In this document: positions 1 through 8,694 of the stretch, in pieces
Numbering within the stretch: the stretch's first letter is position 1
Layout: each line of letters opens with the position of its first letter
Assembly (NCBI RefSeq): GCF_005869935.1
Contig: NZ_SZQF01000001.1
Span: forward strand, 1-64,000
Length of the DNA: 64,000 nt
From: Winogradskyella algicola
GTDB lineage: Bacteria > Bacteroidota > Bacteroidia > Flavobacteriales > Flavobacteriaceae
Direction of reading: 5' to 3'
Notes under the pieces: generated by a model
What the model saw: the letters and a program-made list of their open reading frames with translations, nothing else
The model's database searches: none
What the model was told of the DNA's origin: nothing
Translations under genes and position numbers: made by a program

Positions 1-2386
1 CATCGCGGTCGCTCAGATCAAACTCCACAAAACCGTCGGTGTCGTCGTCGCATTCCTCCAAGGCCATTGGCATGTTCGCAACTGGATTGCCCAATACCTC
101 TAGTTCTAAGGTGGTGACTGCATAACATTCATTATTAACATTATCTTCTAAACGCGCATAAATAGTTTGGTTGTTGGGTGTAACATTGTTATAAGAAGTA
201 GGCAATGGAGATGCATTATTTTCAGCATCAGCTTGATTTAAATGATATGTTACAGTAACATCATCCGGATCGTTTGTTCCTATAATTTCAGCGTCTCTAT
301 CGGTTAGAGTGAACGTTCCTATTCCATCAGTTATATCGCCATCACAAACTTGTAATGGACTAATTGTATTTCCTATCGTAAGATCACTAAACAACAATTG
401 AAATGAAGTAGTATCAAAACACTCTTGTGAATCATCAGCTATTCTAACCCATATGGTCTGTGGATTAGAAATGTTAATATAATTAGATGGTAAAGCACCA
501 ACATTATCGATAGCATCTTGTTCGGTGAGATGATAAGTTATGGTGAAATCATTAGAATCTTGACTTCCTAACACATCATCATCATTTTCTGATAAATCAA
601 ATTCTGCAGTGGCATCTGCATCACAAATAGATAAATCAGAAGCTGCATTTGCAACAGGACTTGGTCTAAACTCAACCAAAATACTGTCCGAAGTTTCGCA
701 ACCCGGAGCAAATTCAACTTCGACAAAGTAATATCCTTCGTCTGTTATATTAATTGTAGGACCTGTTTCTCCATTAATAAGAGTAGCATCATTAAGATCA
801 TCAGAATCTGGAGAATAATACCATGTATGTGTTGCTGTAGGAGCCTCAGTATCTAGGGTTATTGCATTACCACCACATTCTGCAGTACCAGCAGCAATTG
901 TTATATCATCTCCTAAATCACCACCTAAATTGAAACTTCCAGCTTCTAAAAAGATAGCTGAATCCCATATAGAATCACCTTCATCGGCCGCCACCAATTT
1001 AATTTCGTAGGTTGTATTAGGAATTACTGTTGCTGATGCTGTAAGCACAACTGTTCTACCACCATAATTAGTTTCACCAATATTATATCCTTCAAAAAAA
1101 GCTGGGTTATCAGTACAGTTTCCTGAATTATTAATATTTGTTACATTTACTGGTGTACCATCTGGTAAAACAGCCAAATTGGTATAAGCAACCGTTCCTT
1201 CTTCACGAAGTAAAAATGCAAATCCATCTGCAAAACTACATTCTGTAGAACCATCATATTCTTCAGAAGCCATTAAATATCTAAAACTTATCTCATTAGA
1301 AGTAGGAACAAAGTTAAACTTCACAAATGTTGCATCATTTGTGTCACCTGCACCAAAACCTAATGCGTTTTCTAAATCTGCATCTCCTGCTTGGCCATTA
1401 TTATTGGAAACTAAATTGGGATTAATATTATTCCCTGCCTGAGCAGCTACACCTGATGTTATAATAATACCTTCTTCGAATGGAAAATTAACTGCTCCGC
1501 CTCTAGTAAAATATCCGTAACTCTTAGTACCTGTGTCACCTGGGGCACCATTAACCTGAAATGAGAAATTATCAACACCTGAGCATCCACCAGACACTAA
1601 AACGTTCTCCACTAATTCTGGTAAAGACATAGATGATTCTGGAAAAGCATTATTATTTACAGACACGATTGCCTGTAAAACATTAACAAAAAAAGTAATA
1701 CTTTCTTGACACCCTAAAGGATTATCATCTTGAACCGTAAGTGTAACTAAGTATGTACCTGAAGTGGTAAAAGTATTTGAAACATTAGTACCTGTTGCTG
1801 TATTACCATCACCAAAATTCCAGGAGTAGGTTGCATTTGTACCATCTACAGAGAATGTTGCTCCTCCAACAAAGTCAACAGTTTCTCCAGGTAAAATCTC
1901 AACAACATTTGGAGATGTCTCTACTGGTGTGGTACTAACAACTTGTGGTGTGATTGTTTGACAAGAAACGGCACATGTAATATCTGCCTCCCATCCTGTT
2001 GTATTACCTGCACCATTAGACGTGAATGTTATAGTTAAACATCCTGAAGCGTTAGTATCTGAGGCTATAATAGTTCCAGGAGAGGCTACACCTGAATATG
2101 TACCTAAAACAGCTGCAGTGGTATCGTCCCCATCATAAATTGTTAAAACATCTGCGTTTAGCTGAGTGCTAAAATCTAAAAAATCTAGTATAATGAATTC
2201 ATCTGCATTAGGTGGACAGATCGTAGTTGTAAAATTTTCGTTATTTCCATATGGTCCAAATTCACCACCAGAATCAAAAAATTTATCTGGCGCACATCGT
2301 GTAAACGTTCCATCTTGCATTGAAAGATCTTGAGAAAACCCAAGAGACGAAATTATAAGCGTTGTTACAAATATTATCTTTTTCAT
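1..2386 (-). CDS. Secreted CUB/PKD/choice-of-anchor L surface protein, 3' end cut by window edge
   Basis: The frame is open from ATG at 2386 to base 1, giving 795 residues without a stop. A signal peptide (MKKIIFVTTLIISSLGFSQ) is followed by a CUB-like domain (about 20-135, with YDGDD), a PKD domain (about 140-225, with WNFGDG), a choice-of-anchor L region (about 232-470, with MASEEYDG and FAFLL), an Ig-like stretch (475-565), and from about 570 at least three repeats of roughly 90-100 residues, each with CDxD, FDL, VTYHL and PQTIW-type motifs. In Flavobacteria this order usually ends in a type B T9SS sorting domain, which would lie beyond base 1. It is therefore likely a secreted or cell-surface adhesin-like T9SS cargo; the ligand is unknown. 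The domain names rest on recognised motifs, not a search. SprA, the T9SS translocon, is encoded in the same window. Confidence 0.85.
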   Translation of the reverse strand, partial: MKKIIFVTTLIISSLGFSQDLSMQDGTFTRCAPDKFFDSGGEFGPYGNNENFTTTICPPNADEFIILDFLDFSTQLNADVLTIYDGDDTTAAVLGTYSGVASPGTIIASDTNASGCLTITFTSNGAGNTTGWEADITCAVSCQTITPQVVSTTPVETSPNVVEILPGETVDFVGGATFSVDGTNATYSWNFGDGNTATGTNVSNTFTTSGTYLVTLTVQDDNPLGCQESITFFVNVLQAIVSVNNNAFPESSMSLPELVENVLVSGGCSGVDNFSFQVNGAPGDTGTKSYGYFTRGGAVNFPFEEGIIITSGVAAQAGNNINPNLVSNNNGQAGDADLENALGFGAGDTNDATFVKFNFVPTSNEISFRYLMASEEYDGSTECSFADGFAFLLREEGTVAYTNLAVLPDGTPVNVTNINNSGNCTDNPAFFEGYNIGETNYGGRTVVLTASATVIPNTTYEIKLVAADEGDSIWDSAIFLEAGSFNLGGDLGDDITIAAGTAECGGNAITLDTEAPTATHTWYYSPDSDDLNDATLINGETGPTINITDEGYYFVEVEFAPGCETSDSILVEFRPSPVANAASDLSICDADATAEFDLSENDDDVLGSQDSNDFTITYHLTEQDAIDNVGALPSNYINISNPQTIWVRIADDSQECFDTTSFQLLFSDLTIGNTISPLQVCDGDITDGIGTFTLTDRDAEIIGTNDPDDVTVTYHLNQADAENNASPLPTSYNNVTPNNQTIYARLEDNVNNECYAVTTLELEVLGNPVANMPMALEECDDDTDGFVEFDLSDRD

Positions 2387-2552
2387 AGTTAGTCAGAATT
2401 CATTTAAAAACCTTCAACAAATGTTATCGAATTAACACTTCATGTCCCGTTTTTGTAAATGAGGACGAAATTTAATCAAATAAAATGAATTGACTTAAGA
2501 AATTAGTTACAAAACATCATATATAGGATTAACGTTTAATGTTGATATTTCA

Positions 2553-2560
2553 TATTTTTG
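2553..2560 (+). promoter_or_regulatory. Bacteroidetes -7 box upstream of the NifU-family gene
   Basis: TATTTTTG matches TAnnTTTG. It ends 11 nt before ATG 2572 and lies inside the longer reading frame that begins at 2539, so it supports the later start. No TTG at the ideal distance upstream is seen. The rest of 2387-2552, between two divergent genes, shows only AT-rich sequence. Confidence 0.55.
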
Positions 2561-2571
2561 TAGAAAAAAGA

Positions 2572-3474
2572 ATGCCAAAGACAAAAATAACCATAGTACC
2601 TACCTCTAATGAGACCATATTAAAATTTGAAGCTGACCGATTTTTAACTAATCACAATAGCTTTGAATTTAACAACATAGATGAGGCCAAAAACTCTCCT
2701 TTAGCGCAGCAATTATTCTACATACCATTTGTTAAGAAGGTATATATAACTTCGAACTTTGTCGCTATTGAACGTTACAATATTGTAGAATGGAGCGATG
2801 TTCAAGAAGAAGTTGCTACTCAAATTGAAGATTATCTTTCTAATGATGGTATTATTGTTACTGAAGAGGCTATAAAACCAAAAGCAGCAGTAACTGTTTA
2901 TGCAGAGAGCACTCCCAACCCAAGTGTTTTAAAGTTTGTTTGCAACAAAGTATTAGTTCCTAATATTTACGAGTTCACATCTATAGAAGAAGCTAAACCA
3001 TCTCCGTTAGCAACAGCATTATTCCAATTTCCTTTTGTGAAGAATGTTTTTATGGAAAAAAACTTTATTTCCATTACAAAGTTTGATATTATAGAATGGG
3101 AGGAAATCACACTACAGCTTAGAGAATTTATTAAATCATATGTAGAAGAAGGTAAGACTATTCTTAATGATGATGCACCCAAACAACTTAATAAAACAGA
3201 AGCAGCAATAGAACAAAAATTTGAGGCGCTTGATGACACTTCTAAAAACATAGTAAATATCCTGGAGGAATATGTAAAGCCTGCAGTTGCAAGTGATGGT
3301 GGGAATATTGAATTTAGGTCTTACGACGAACAAACAAAAAAAGTTGAAGTATTATTACAAGGCGCTTGTAGCGGTTGTCCATCATCAACATTTACATTAA
3401 AAAACGGCATCGAAAATATGCTAAGAGAAATGTTGAATGATTCTTCGATTACTGTTAATGCAATAAATGGTTAA
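2572..3474 (+). CDS. NifU family iron-sulfur protein with two Nfu N-terminal domains
   Basis: This 300-residue protein is a likely iron-sulfur cluster scaffold or carrier acting in the cytoplasm. Two tandem Nfu_N-like domains can be aligned by eye: about residues 4-90 (PTSNETILKF, SPLAQQLFYIPFVKKVY, IVEW) and about 105-195 (STPNPSVLKF, SPLATALFQFPFVKNVF, IIEW). The C-terminal NifU domain (about 215-300) has the cluster-binding CSGCPSS motif. The frame extends upstream to an ATG at 2539, but a -7 box at 2553-2560 lies in that extension, and MPKTKITIVPTS resembles family starts, so I use 2572. Dodecin follows 74 nt downstream on the same strand. Family assignment is secure; the exact client proteins are unknown. 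Confidence 0.9.
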   Translation: MPKTKITIVPTSNETILKFEADRFLTNHNSFEFNNIDEAKNSPLAQQLFYIPFVKKVYITSNFVAIERYNIVEWSDVQEEVATQIEDYLSNDGIIVTEEAIKPKAAVTVYAESTPNPSVLKFVCNKVLVPNIYEFTSIEEAKPSPLATALFQFPFVKNVFMEKNFISITKFDIIEWEEITLQLREFIKSYVEEGKTILNDDAPKQLNKTEAAIEQKFEALDDTSKNIVNILEEYVKPAVASDGGNIEFRSYDEQTKKVEVLLQGACSGCPSSTFTLKNGIENMLREMLNDSSITVNAING

Positions 3475-3548
3475 AGTTTTGTAACTTTAAGTGACTTTTT
3501 GCTCACAAAAGTTTCTAAAAAGAAAATAACCTTATAAAGCAACATATT

Positions 3549-3749
3549 ATGGCAGTATTAAAAGTAATTGAAGTATTATCAAACTCAGACAAAAGTTGGG
3601 AAGATGCAACTAAAAAAGCAGTAAAAGAAGCCTCTAAAACTGTAAAAAATATACGTTCTGTATATGTGCAGGACCAAAGCGCTATTGTAAAAGGTGATGA
3701 CGTTACTGAATTTAGAGTTAACCTAAAGTTGACATTTGAAGTTAAATAA
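3549..3749 (+). CDS. Dodecin family flavin-binding protein
   Basis: The 66-residue product has the length and pattern of dodecins (MAVLKVIEVLSNSDKSWEDA, then AVKEASKTVKNIRSVYVQDQ and a last strand FRVNLKLTFEV). Dodecins form hollow dodecamers that store riboflavin, FMN or FAD and keep free flavin from photochemistry; this is family knowledge. The helix start with SWEDA and the beta strand VYVQDQSAIV, which contributes to flavin stacking in homologues, are both present. It sits between the NifU-family gene and an MscS gene and is followed directly by a strong terminator, so it is the end of its transcript. Confidence 0.93.
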   Translation: MAVLKVIEVLSNSDKSWEDATKKAVKEASKTVKNIRSVYVQDQSAIVKGDDVTEFRVNLKLTFEVK

Positions 3750-3772
3750 TTGTAAAACAATATTTTAAATTT

Positions 3773-3798
3773 ACTCGGTTTTAAAGCCGAGTTTTTTT
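3773..3798 (+). terminator. Intrinsic terminator after dodecin
   Basis: ACTCGG pairs with CCGAGT (loop TTTTAAAG, which can zip further) and is followed by a run of seven T. It separates dodecin from the MscS gene that begins at 3820. Confidence 0.85.
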
Positions 3799-3819
3799 AT
3801 TCAGCAAAAATTAATCAAT

Positions 3820-4632
3820 ATGGAAACACAAAAATGGATAGATGAGGGTTATAATCTAATTATAGAATTTGCACCAAAGGTTTTAGCTGCAATTCTGATA
3901 TGGATTATTGGTAGTTGGATTATTAAAATGACAATGAGAGGCATAAAAAAAGCAATGACCAAAGCGAACTATGATGATAGCTTAAAAAAGTTTTTGCTCA
4001 ATCTCATTAGCTGGATTTTTAAAATTGTTTTAATTCTCGTAGTACTTGGCACTGTTGGTGTAGAAACAACATCATTTGCAGCTGTATTAGCTGCAGCTGG
4101 CTTAGCTGTTGGTATGGCCTTACAAGGATCACTTGGCAATTTTGCAGGTGGTGTATTGATTATGATTTTTAAACCCTTTAAGATTGGTGATCTTATTGAA
4201 GCGCAAGGAGAAATTGGTGTTGTAAAGGAAATTGAAATCTTTACTACTAAGTTAACAGGTCTTTCTAACAAGGAAATTATAATTCCAAATGGTGCGCTTT
4301 CTAATGGCAATATAATTAATTACACTACTGAAGGCACAAGACGTGTAGACTTAGTGTTTGGCGTAAGTTATGATGCAGATATTAAACAAACCAAAGAAGT
4401 TTTAATGAATGTTCTTACCTCGCACCCAAAAGTTTTGAAAGAGCCTGATCCGGCAGTAACGGTAATAGAACTTGCAGACAGTTCGGTTAATTTTGCTGTA
4501 AGACCATGGTGCAAAACAGAACATTATTGGGATGTGTATTTTGATGTTACTGAAAACGCTAAAGAAGCTTTAGACACTGCTGGTATAGAAATACCTTATC
4601 CTCATAGCGTAGAAATACAAAAGAAAGCTTAG
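3820..4632 (+). CDS. Small-conductance mechanosensitive channel, MscS family
   Basis: This 270-residue inner-membrane protein has the three-helix MscS core: TM1 at about 16-40 (VLAAILIWIIGSWIIK), TM2 at about 57-80, and the Gly/Ala-rich pore helix TM3 (AAVLAAAGLAVGMALQGSLG) at about 84-112, then the beta domain (FKPFKIGDLIEAQG, IIIPNGALSNGNIINYT) and the alpha/beta cytoplasmic end. Channels of this family open under membrane tension and release solutes after osmotic downshock. Length is close to E. coli MscS. The gene converges with tsaB and overlaps its end by 4 nt; a hairpin inside tsaB (4684-4709) is its likely terminator. Confidence 0.93.
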   Translation: METQKWIDEGYNLIIEFAPKVLAAILIWIIGSWIIKMTMRGIKKAMTKANYDDSLKKFLLNLISWIFKIVLILVVLGTVGVETTSFAAVLAAAGLAVGMALQGSLGNFAGGVLIMIFKPFKIGDLIEAQGEIGVVKEIEIFTTKLTGLSNKEIIIPNGALSNGNIINYTTEGTRRVDLVFGVSYDADIKQTKEVLMNVLTSHPKVLKEPDPAVTVIELADSSVNFAVRPWCKTEHYWDVYFDVTENAKEALDTAGIEIPYPHSVEIQKKA

Positions 4633-5300
4633 GCCTTCTTTTTAATCGCAACAAAGTCCTTTAAATAATAAGGTTCAAAATAGGCGACATCTTCGATGTC
4701 GCTTTTTTTATACTTGAGATCAGAAAGCAATCCCATCTCATTTGCTGATGGCAATTTACCTTCAATAAAAATTACATTTGAATGCTGTATAAGCTGGCTT
4801 GTTTTGGCGACACCATTTCCAACAAAATAGACTTTGCTTTTCTCTAATAAGTCTATATAACTGTCTTCTGTTAAAACCTCGGCTTTAATCTCTCTTATCA
4901 ATTGGTGATTATGATTATAAATAGCCGAATACACTTCCATACGACGTGCATCTAACATAGGTATGATAAGTCCGTCTTCAATTATAACCTGATGGGATAA
5001 ACTCTCTAAAGTTGAAATAGATATTAATGGTTTGTTTAAAGCGTAGCACAATCCTTTTGCAGTAGATACACCAATGCGCAAACCAGTATAAGAGCCAGGC
5101 CCTTTACTAACAGCTACTGCATCTATATTCGATGTTTTAATTTTTGCTTCTTCAAAAATGTTTTTTATAAACACATGTAAGGTTTCTGCATGAGAGTAAC
5201 CAGAACTATTGTCTTCCCTTAAAACTAAAGTCTCTCCATCTTTAGATAGAGAGACTGAACAATTAGTTGTTGCTGTTTCTATATTTAGAATAATAGCCAA
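4629..5300 (-). CDS. tsaB: tRNA threonylcarbamoyladenosine biosynthesis protein TsaB
   Basis: TsaB is the inactive paralogue of TsaD that dimerizes with it, with TsaE, to make the t6A37 modification of ANN-decoding tRNAs in the cytoplasm. Visible are the ASKHA-fold start ILNIETATTNCSVSLS, the H-containing GYSHAETLHVFI and the diagnostic SKGPGSYTGLRIGVSTAKGL. Length is 223 residues, normal for TsaB. The start is TTG at 5300: the frame is closed four codons upstream and no ATG lies near, and the signature begins at once. It starts 9 nt after the lipoprotein gene and is probably cotranscribed with it. A plus-strand terminator hairpin lies within its 3' part. Confidence 0.93.
   Translation of the reverse strand: MAIILNIETATTNCSVSLSKDGETLVLREDNSSGYSHAETLHVFIKNIFEEAKIKTSNIDAVAVSKGPGSYTGLRIGVSTAKGLCYALNKPLISISTLESLSHQVIIEDGLIIPMLDARRMEVYSAIYNHNHQLIREIKAEVLTEDSYIDLLEKSKVYFVGNGVAKTSQLIQHSNVIFIEGKLPSANEMGLLSDLKYKKSDIEDVAYFEPYYLKDFVAIKKKA
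4684..4709 (+). terminator. mscS terminator embedded in tsaB coding sequence
   Basis: GCGACATC-TTC-GATGTCGC forms a perfect 8-bp stem and is followed on the plus strand by seven T. It starts 52 nt after the mscS stop codon and lies wholly inside the opposite-strand tsaB gene, where it encodes part of the KKSDIEDVA segment. Confidence 0.75.
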
Positions 5301-5309
5301 TTCAAATAT

Positions 5310-5846
5310 TTAAAATACACAAAGGTCTAAGATAAAGGTTCCGTTAATCTCACTCCCATCCTGACCAACTGCAGTTATAGTTCCTGTTAAAGTATCTGCA
5401 TCAGCATCGTGCTCTGTAATAGTTACAGTACCACAAACCGCAAGTTCTGCAGTGGTAACAGGTACATTATTTTCTACAGCTACTCTATTGAAATTAATAG
5501 TATCACCGCCTGTATCAGAAAAAGTGTATGTTTGAAGGCTTAAATCATCTATTGGAAACTTTATAGAGTCCTGAGGGTCAGCATCGTTTCCAAAAATTGG
5601 GAACACACAATCTCCGCCAGTTCTATTTTCTACGTAAATAGTACAAGTGTAGCCGTTGTTTCCACCAGGTGCTAATATATAAGTTCCACCAGGTGACACG
5701 AAAGTTTCGCCTCTAAAATCTCCTTGAGCAGTCTGGTTTATTAAATCTGGACAATTACTTCCTCCTCCATCACCATCACTATCATCTGAACTACATGAAA
5801 ATACTAAGACGGCTATAAAAGCAAATACGAATAAATTTTTTAACAT
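5310..5846 (-). CDS. Putative surface-exposed lipoprotein, function unknown
   Basis: I do not recognise the family. The 178-residue product has a lipoprotein signal peptide with lipobox LVFSC (cysteine at 18) followed by SSDDSDGDGGGS. In Bacteroidetes an acidic stretch right after the lipid cysteine acts as an export signal to the cell surface, so surface display is a reasonable inference. The rest is predicted beta-rich with paired cysteines (positions near CTIYV, GDCVF, AVCGTVTITEHD and the terminal LDLCVF). A -7 box lies 34 nt upstream, and tsaB follows 9 nt downstream. Nothing ties it functionally to the adjacent efflux genes. Confidence 0.7.
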   Translation of the reverse strand: MLKNLFVFAFIAVLVFSCSSDDSDGDGGGSNCPDLINQTAQGDFRGETFVSPGGTYILAPGGNNGYTCTIYVENRTGGDCVFPIFGNDADPQDSIKFPIDDLSLQTYTFSDTGGDTINFNRVAVENNVPVTTAELAVCGTVTITEHDADADTLTGTITAVGQDGSEINGTFILDLCVF

Positions 5847-5880
5847 AATTAAATTATTTCTGGTTTGTATTGAATGGTCA

Positions 5881-5888
5881 CAAAACTA
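5881..5888 (-). promoter_or_regulatory. -7 box for the lipoprotein-tsaB transcript
   Basis: On the minus strand TAGTTTTG fits TAnnTTTG and ends 34 nt before the lipoprotein ATG. It lies in the gap after the efflux adaptor stop codon (5895). No good TTG element was found. Confidence 0.5.
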
Positions 5889-5894
5889 CGAAAA

Positions 5895-7205
5895 TTAATC
5901 ATTGTCAGTTGCTTCGGATTCATCAGATTTCTTTTTATTCTTAGCCTCAATCATATCTCCAGGCTTTAATGTTTTAGAAACCATATTGTATGGTCCAGTA
6001 ATAATTTTATCGTCTTTAGATAATCCTGAAGTAATTTCAATATTAGAATCATCTTGAATACCAGTTTTTACAACTCTTAGCTTTGCTTTACCGTTATCGT
6101 CTATAAACACACATTCGAACTTTTCTTCCTCTTTTTGAATTTCATCGTCATCAATCTCTACTTTCTTACCATAAGGCTTTTTAGTTGAACTTGTATCTGT
6201 TTTTATAACGATTGCACTAATTGGTACTGCAATAGCATCTTTTCTGGTTTGGGTGATTATATCTACTGTTGCAGTCATTCCAGGTCTAAAAGGGGAATAC
6301 GTTTCTGGTTTTCCTTCTGTAAGGTCTTTATAGGATTCTTCAAGAATTCTAACTTTTACTTTAAAATTGGTTACTTGATCTGCTGTTAAGTTTCCTGCAG
6401 CAGAGTTTGCTATTTCTGTAACAACACCTTTAAATTCCTTTTTTAAGTACGCATCTACTTCAACTATTGTAGAATCACCAATATTTACTTTAACAATATC
6501 ATTTTCGTTAACATCTACTTCAACTTCCATATTATTAAGATTTGCAACACGCAAAATCTCCGTACCTGCCATTTGCTGTGTACCTACCACACGCTCGCCA
6601 AGTTCTACATTAAGCATGGAAATTGTTCCGCTCATTGGAGCATAGATTGTTGTTCTGGTGAGGTTATCTTTAGCCTCATTTACAGATGCTGCTGCACTCT
6701 GCACGCTATAATATGCTGAACTTCTACCCGCAACAGCTGTTTCGTAATTAGCGATTGCCCTGTCCCAGTCAGCTTTAGAAATTACACCTTTTTCAAACAA
6801 CGATTTGTTTCTGTCATAGTCCGCTTTGGCTTGTTTTAAAGTTGCTTCAGCTTGCTCTAAGTTAGCTCTTACATTTTGATATGTAGCCTGACTTCTGCTC
6901 ACCGCAGACTGAATTAAATCTGGATTTACCCTTACTAATAAATCACCTTTTTTGACTTCTTGACCTTCTTTAAATGGAAGCTCTAAAATTTCGCCAGATA
7001 CTTCAGAAGAAATTTTAACTTCAACTTCTGGTTGAATTTTACCAGTAGCGGAAACCGTCTCAACGATATCTTTTAAAGTAACTTCCTTTACTATAACTTC
7101 CTTGAAATTTCCTTTTTTACCAAACCATCCCATTGATTTTCCTGCTACTAACAATAATAGAAGTAGGACAATTATACCAATGATTATCTTTACAGTTTTA
7201 CTCAT
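5895..7205 (-). CDS. Periplasmic adaptor (HlyD/MacA-type membrane fusion protein)
   Basis: This 436-residue protein links an inner-membrane transporter to TolC across the periplasm. One N-terminal membrane segment (about 5-23) is followed by a lipoyl half-motif (VSATGKIQPEVEVKISSEVSGEI), a coiled-coil hairpin (about 95-185, rich in A, Q, E, K), the second lipoyl half (TIYAPMSGTISMLNVELGERV), a beta-barrel and a membrane-proximal domain. The C-terminal tail is lysine/acid-rich. It starts 8 nt after the tolC stop, so the two are cotranscribed. It is the second adaptor in the locus; the first is at 8695-9855. Substrate cannot be read from the sequence. Confidence 0.88.
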   Translation of the reverse strand: MSKTVKIIIGIIVLLLLLLVAGKSMGWFGKKGNFKEVIVKEVTLKDIVETVSATGKIQPEVEVKISSEVSGEILELPFKEGQEVKKGDLLVRVNPDLIQSAVSRSQATYQNVRANLEQAEATLKQAKADYDRNKSLFEKGVISKADWDRAIANYETAVAGRSSAYYSVQSAAASVNEAKDNLTRTTIYAPMSGTISMLNVELGERVVGTQQMAGTEILRVANLNNMEVEVDVNENDIVKVNIGDSTIVEVDAYLKKEFKGVVTEIANSAAGNLTADQVTNFKVKVRILEESYKDLTEGKPETYSPFRPGMTATVDIITQTRKDAIAVPISAIVIKTDTSSTKKPYGKKVEIDDDEIQKEEEKFECVFIDDNGKAKLRVVKTGIQDDSNIEITSGLSKDDKIITGPYNMVSKTLKPGDMIEAKNKKKSDESEATDND

Positions 7206-7213
7206 TTTTAAAA

Positions 7214-8554
7214 TTAGTTTAAGTCGGTTATTGGAAGCCCAAAATAGAATTCTAATATTTTAAGTCTAAAAATATAATCATATTTTGTTCTTACCACATC
7301 TGATTGTGCATTTTCATAAGCCGCTCTCGATTGGTTAAAATCGAATGAATTTGATAACCCTACATCGTAACGTTCTTTAGCATACTCAAAAGCTAAGCGA
7401 CGAGCTTCTTCAGTTTTTAATGCAGCTTCATAAGATTTTTTAGAATTTTTAGCATCATTATAAGCTTGATATACCGTAGACTCTAAATCTAACTCGGTTT
7501 GTTCTAATTGGAATTTTTGACGCTCTATAGCTACTTTACCTCTTTGAACGTTGTTTCTAACACTGAATCCGTTAAAAACCGGAATCCTAAGTTGAAGTCC
7601 TAAAGAAGTTCCATCAAAAAGATATAATTGATCTATAAATGGAATATCTTCACCTGTAAACGGATTGGTTTGAGAACTCGCCCAACGAGTGTTATACTGC
7701 ACAAAACCAGATAAAGTCGGAAAATAACCTGCTCTCGTTATTTCTAAATCTTTTTCAGCAACTTCTAAATTGGCTTTAGCTATTAATACATTATTAACTT
7801 CTTCCTTTGCTTTTTCTGCGATCTCAGAAGGTGTTCTATCTAAAATATCAGCAGCGACCAAACCATAGTCCACATCTACTATATCAAAGTTTAAATAATC
7901 TTTTAGTTGTAATGTTTGTGCAAGTCCTAATTTTGAAATAAACAATGTGTTCTCAGCATTAATGATTTGTTGCTCTTGTGTGGCATTTGTAGCCTGGATC
8001 TCTAATAAATCTCCTTGAGGCAAAACACCAGCATCTACTAAATCTTGTGTGTTTTTAATGTTTTCCTTAGTTACCTCGTTTTGGGCTTTTAAGACACGTA
8101 ACTGCTCTCTATTAGCTAGAATTTGTAAAAAGGAATTTGCAACCATTAACGATATATCATCCTTCATTCTATCTAAACCGTACTGTGTTGCAATCTGATT
8201 GAGTTTAGCACGCTGTAATGTTTTCCAATTGGCTAAACCGTTAAAAATGTTAATACCAGAACTGATAGAGCCGTTAGCAGACTCAAAGGTATTGTTCTCA
8301 AACTGGTTTGTAGCTGGGTTAATGTTAGCACCCGTATTTTGTCCAAAGCTACCATTGGCATTTAATGTTGGCAGAAAATTACCAATTGCGTCTTTTTTGG
8401 CAATATCTGCTAAGTCTGTATCTAACTCACTTTGTTTAATAGAAATGTTATTCTCTAATGCATAATTAACACATTCTAAAAGCGTCCACTTTTTATCCTG
8501 TGCATTGGCAAAAGCTACAAAAAGCGTTAGTATTACTATGATTGATTTTTTCAT
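7214..8554 (-). CDS. TolC family outer-membrane efflux channel
   Basis: The 446-residue product has a signal peptide (cut near AFANAQ), then two repeats of the outer-membrane efflux protein fold with long alpha-helical stretches (ENISIKQSELDTDLADIAKK; LRVLKAQNEVTKENIKNTQ; KEEVNNVLIAKANLEVAEKD) and beta segments such as GSISSGINIFNGLANW. TolC proteins form trimeric channels in the outer membrane that dock on adaptors. It lies between two adaptor genes: 140 nt after one and 8 nt before the other. The 140-nt gap shows no clear terminator, so it may be in the same transcript as the ABC genes. Confidence 0.92.
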   Translation of the reverse strand: MKKSIIVILTLFVAFANAQDKKWTLLECVNYALENNISIKQSELDTDLADIAKKDAIGNFLPTLNANGSFGQNTGANINPATNQFENNTFESANGSISSGINIFNGLANWKTLQRAKLNQIATQYGLDRMKDDISLMVANSFLQILANREQLRVLKAQNEVTKENIKNTQDLVDAGVLPQGDLLEIQATNATQEQQIINAENTLFISKLGLAQTLQLKDYLNFDIVDVDYGLVAADILDRTPSEIAEKAKEEVNNVLIAKANLEVAEKDLEITRAGYFPTLSGFVQYNTRWASSQTNPFTGEDIPFIDQLYLFDGTSLGLQLRIPVFNGFSVRNNVQRGKVAIERQKFQLEQTELDLESTVYQAYNDAKNSKKSYEAALKTEEARRLAFEYAKERYDVGLSNSFDFNQSRAAYENAQSDVVRTKYDYIFRLKILEFYFGLPITDLN

Positions 8555-8694
8555 CTGTTGTTTTTATTGATTTTATTATAGACAGATGGAATTTGTCATT
8601 AAATTTCTTAAAATATACCGAAAAATTATCTTGACTAATTTCACAATGCCTATATGTCTATATAAATTCTAATGTGTTACACTAAATGTTAAAA

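Noticed and set aside
2539..2571. Upstream ATG extending the NifU-family protein by 11 residues
   Set aside because: A -7 promoter box lies within the extension and the extra residues do not resemble the family.
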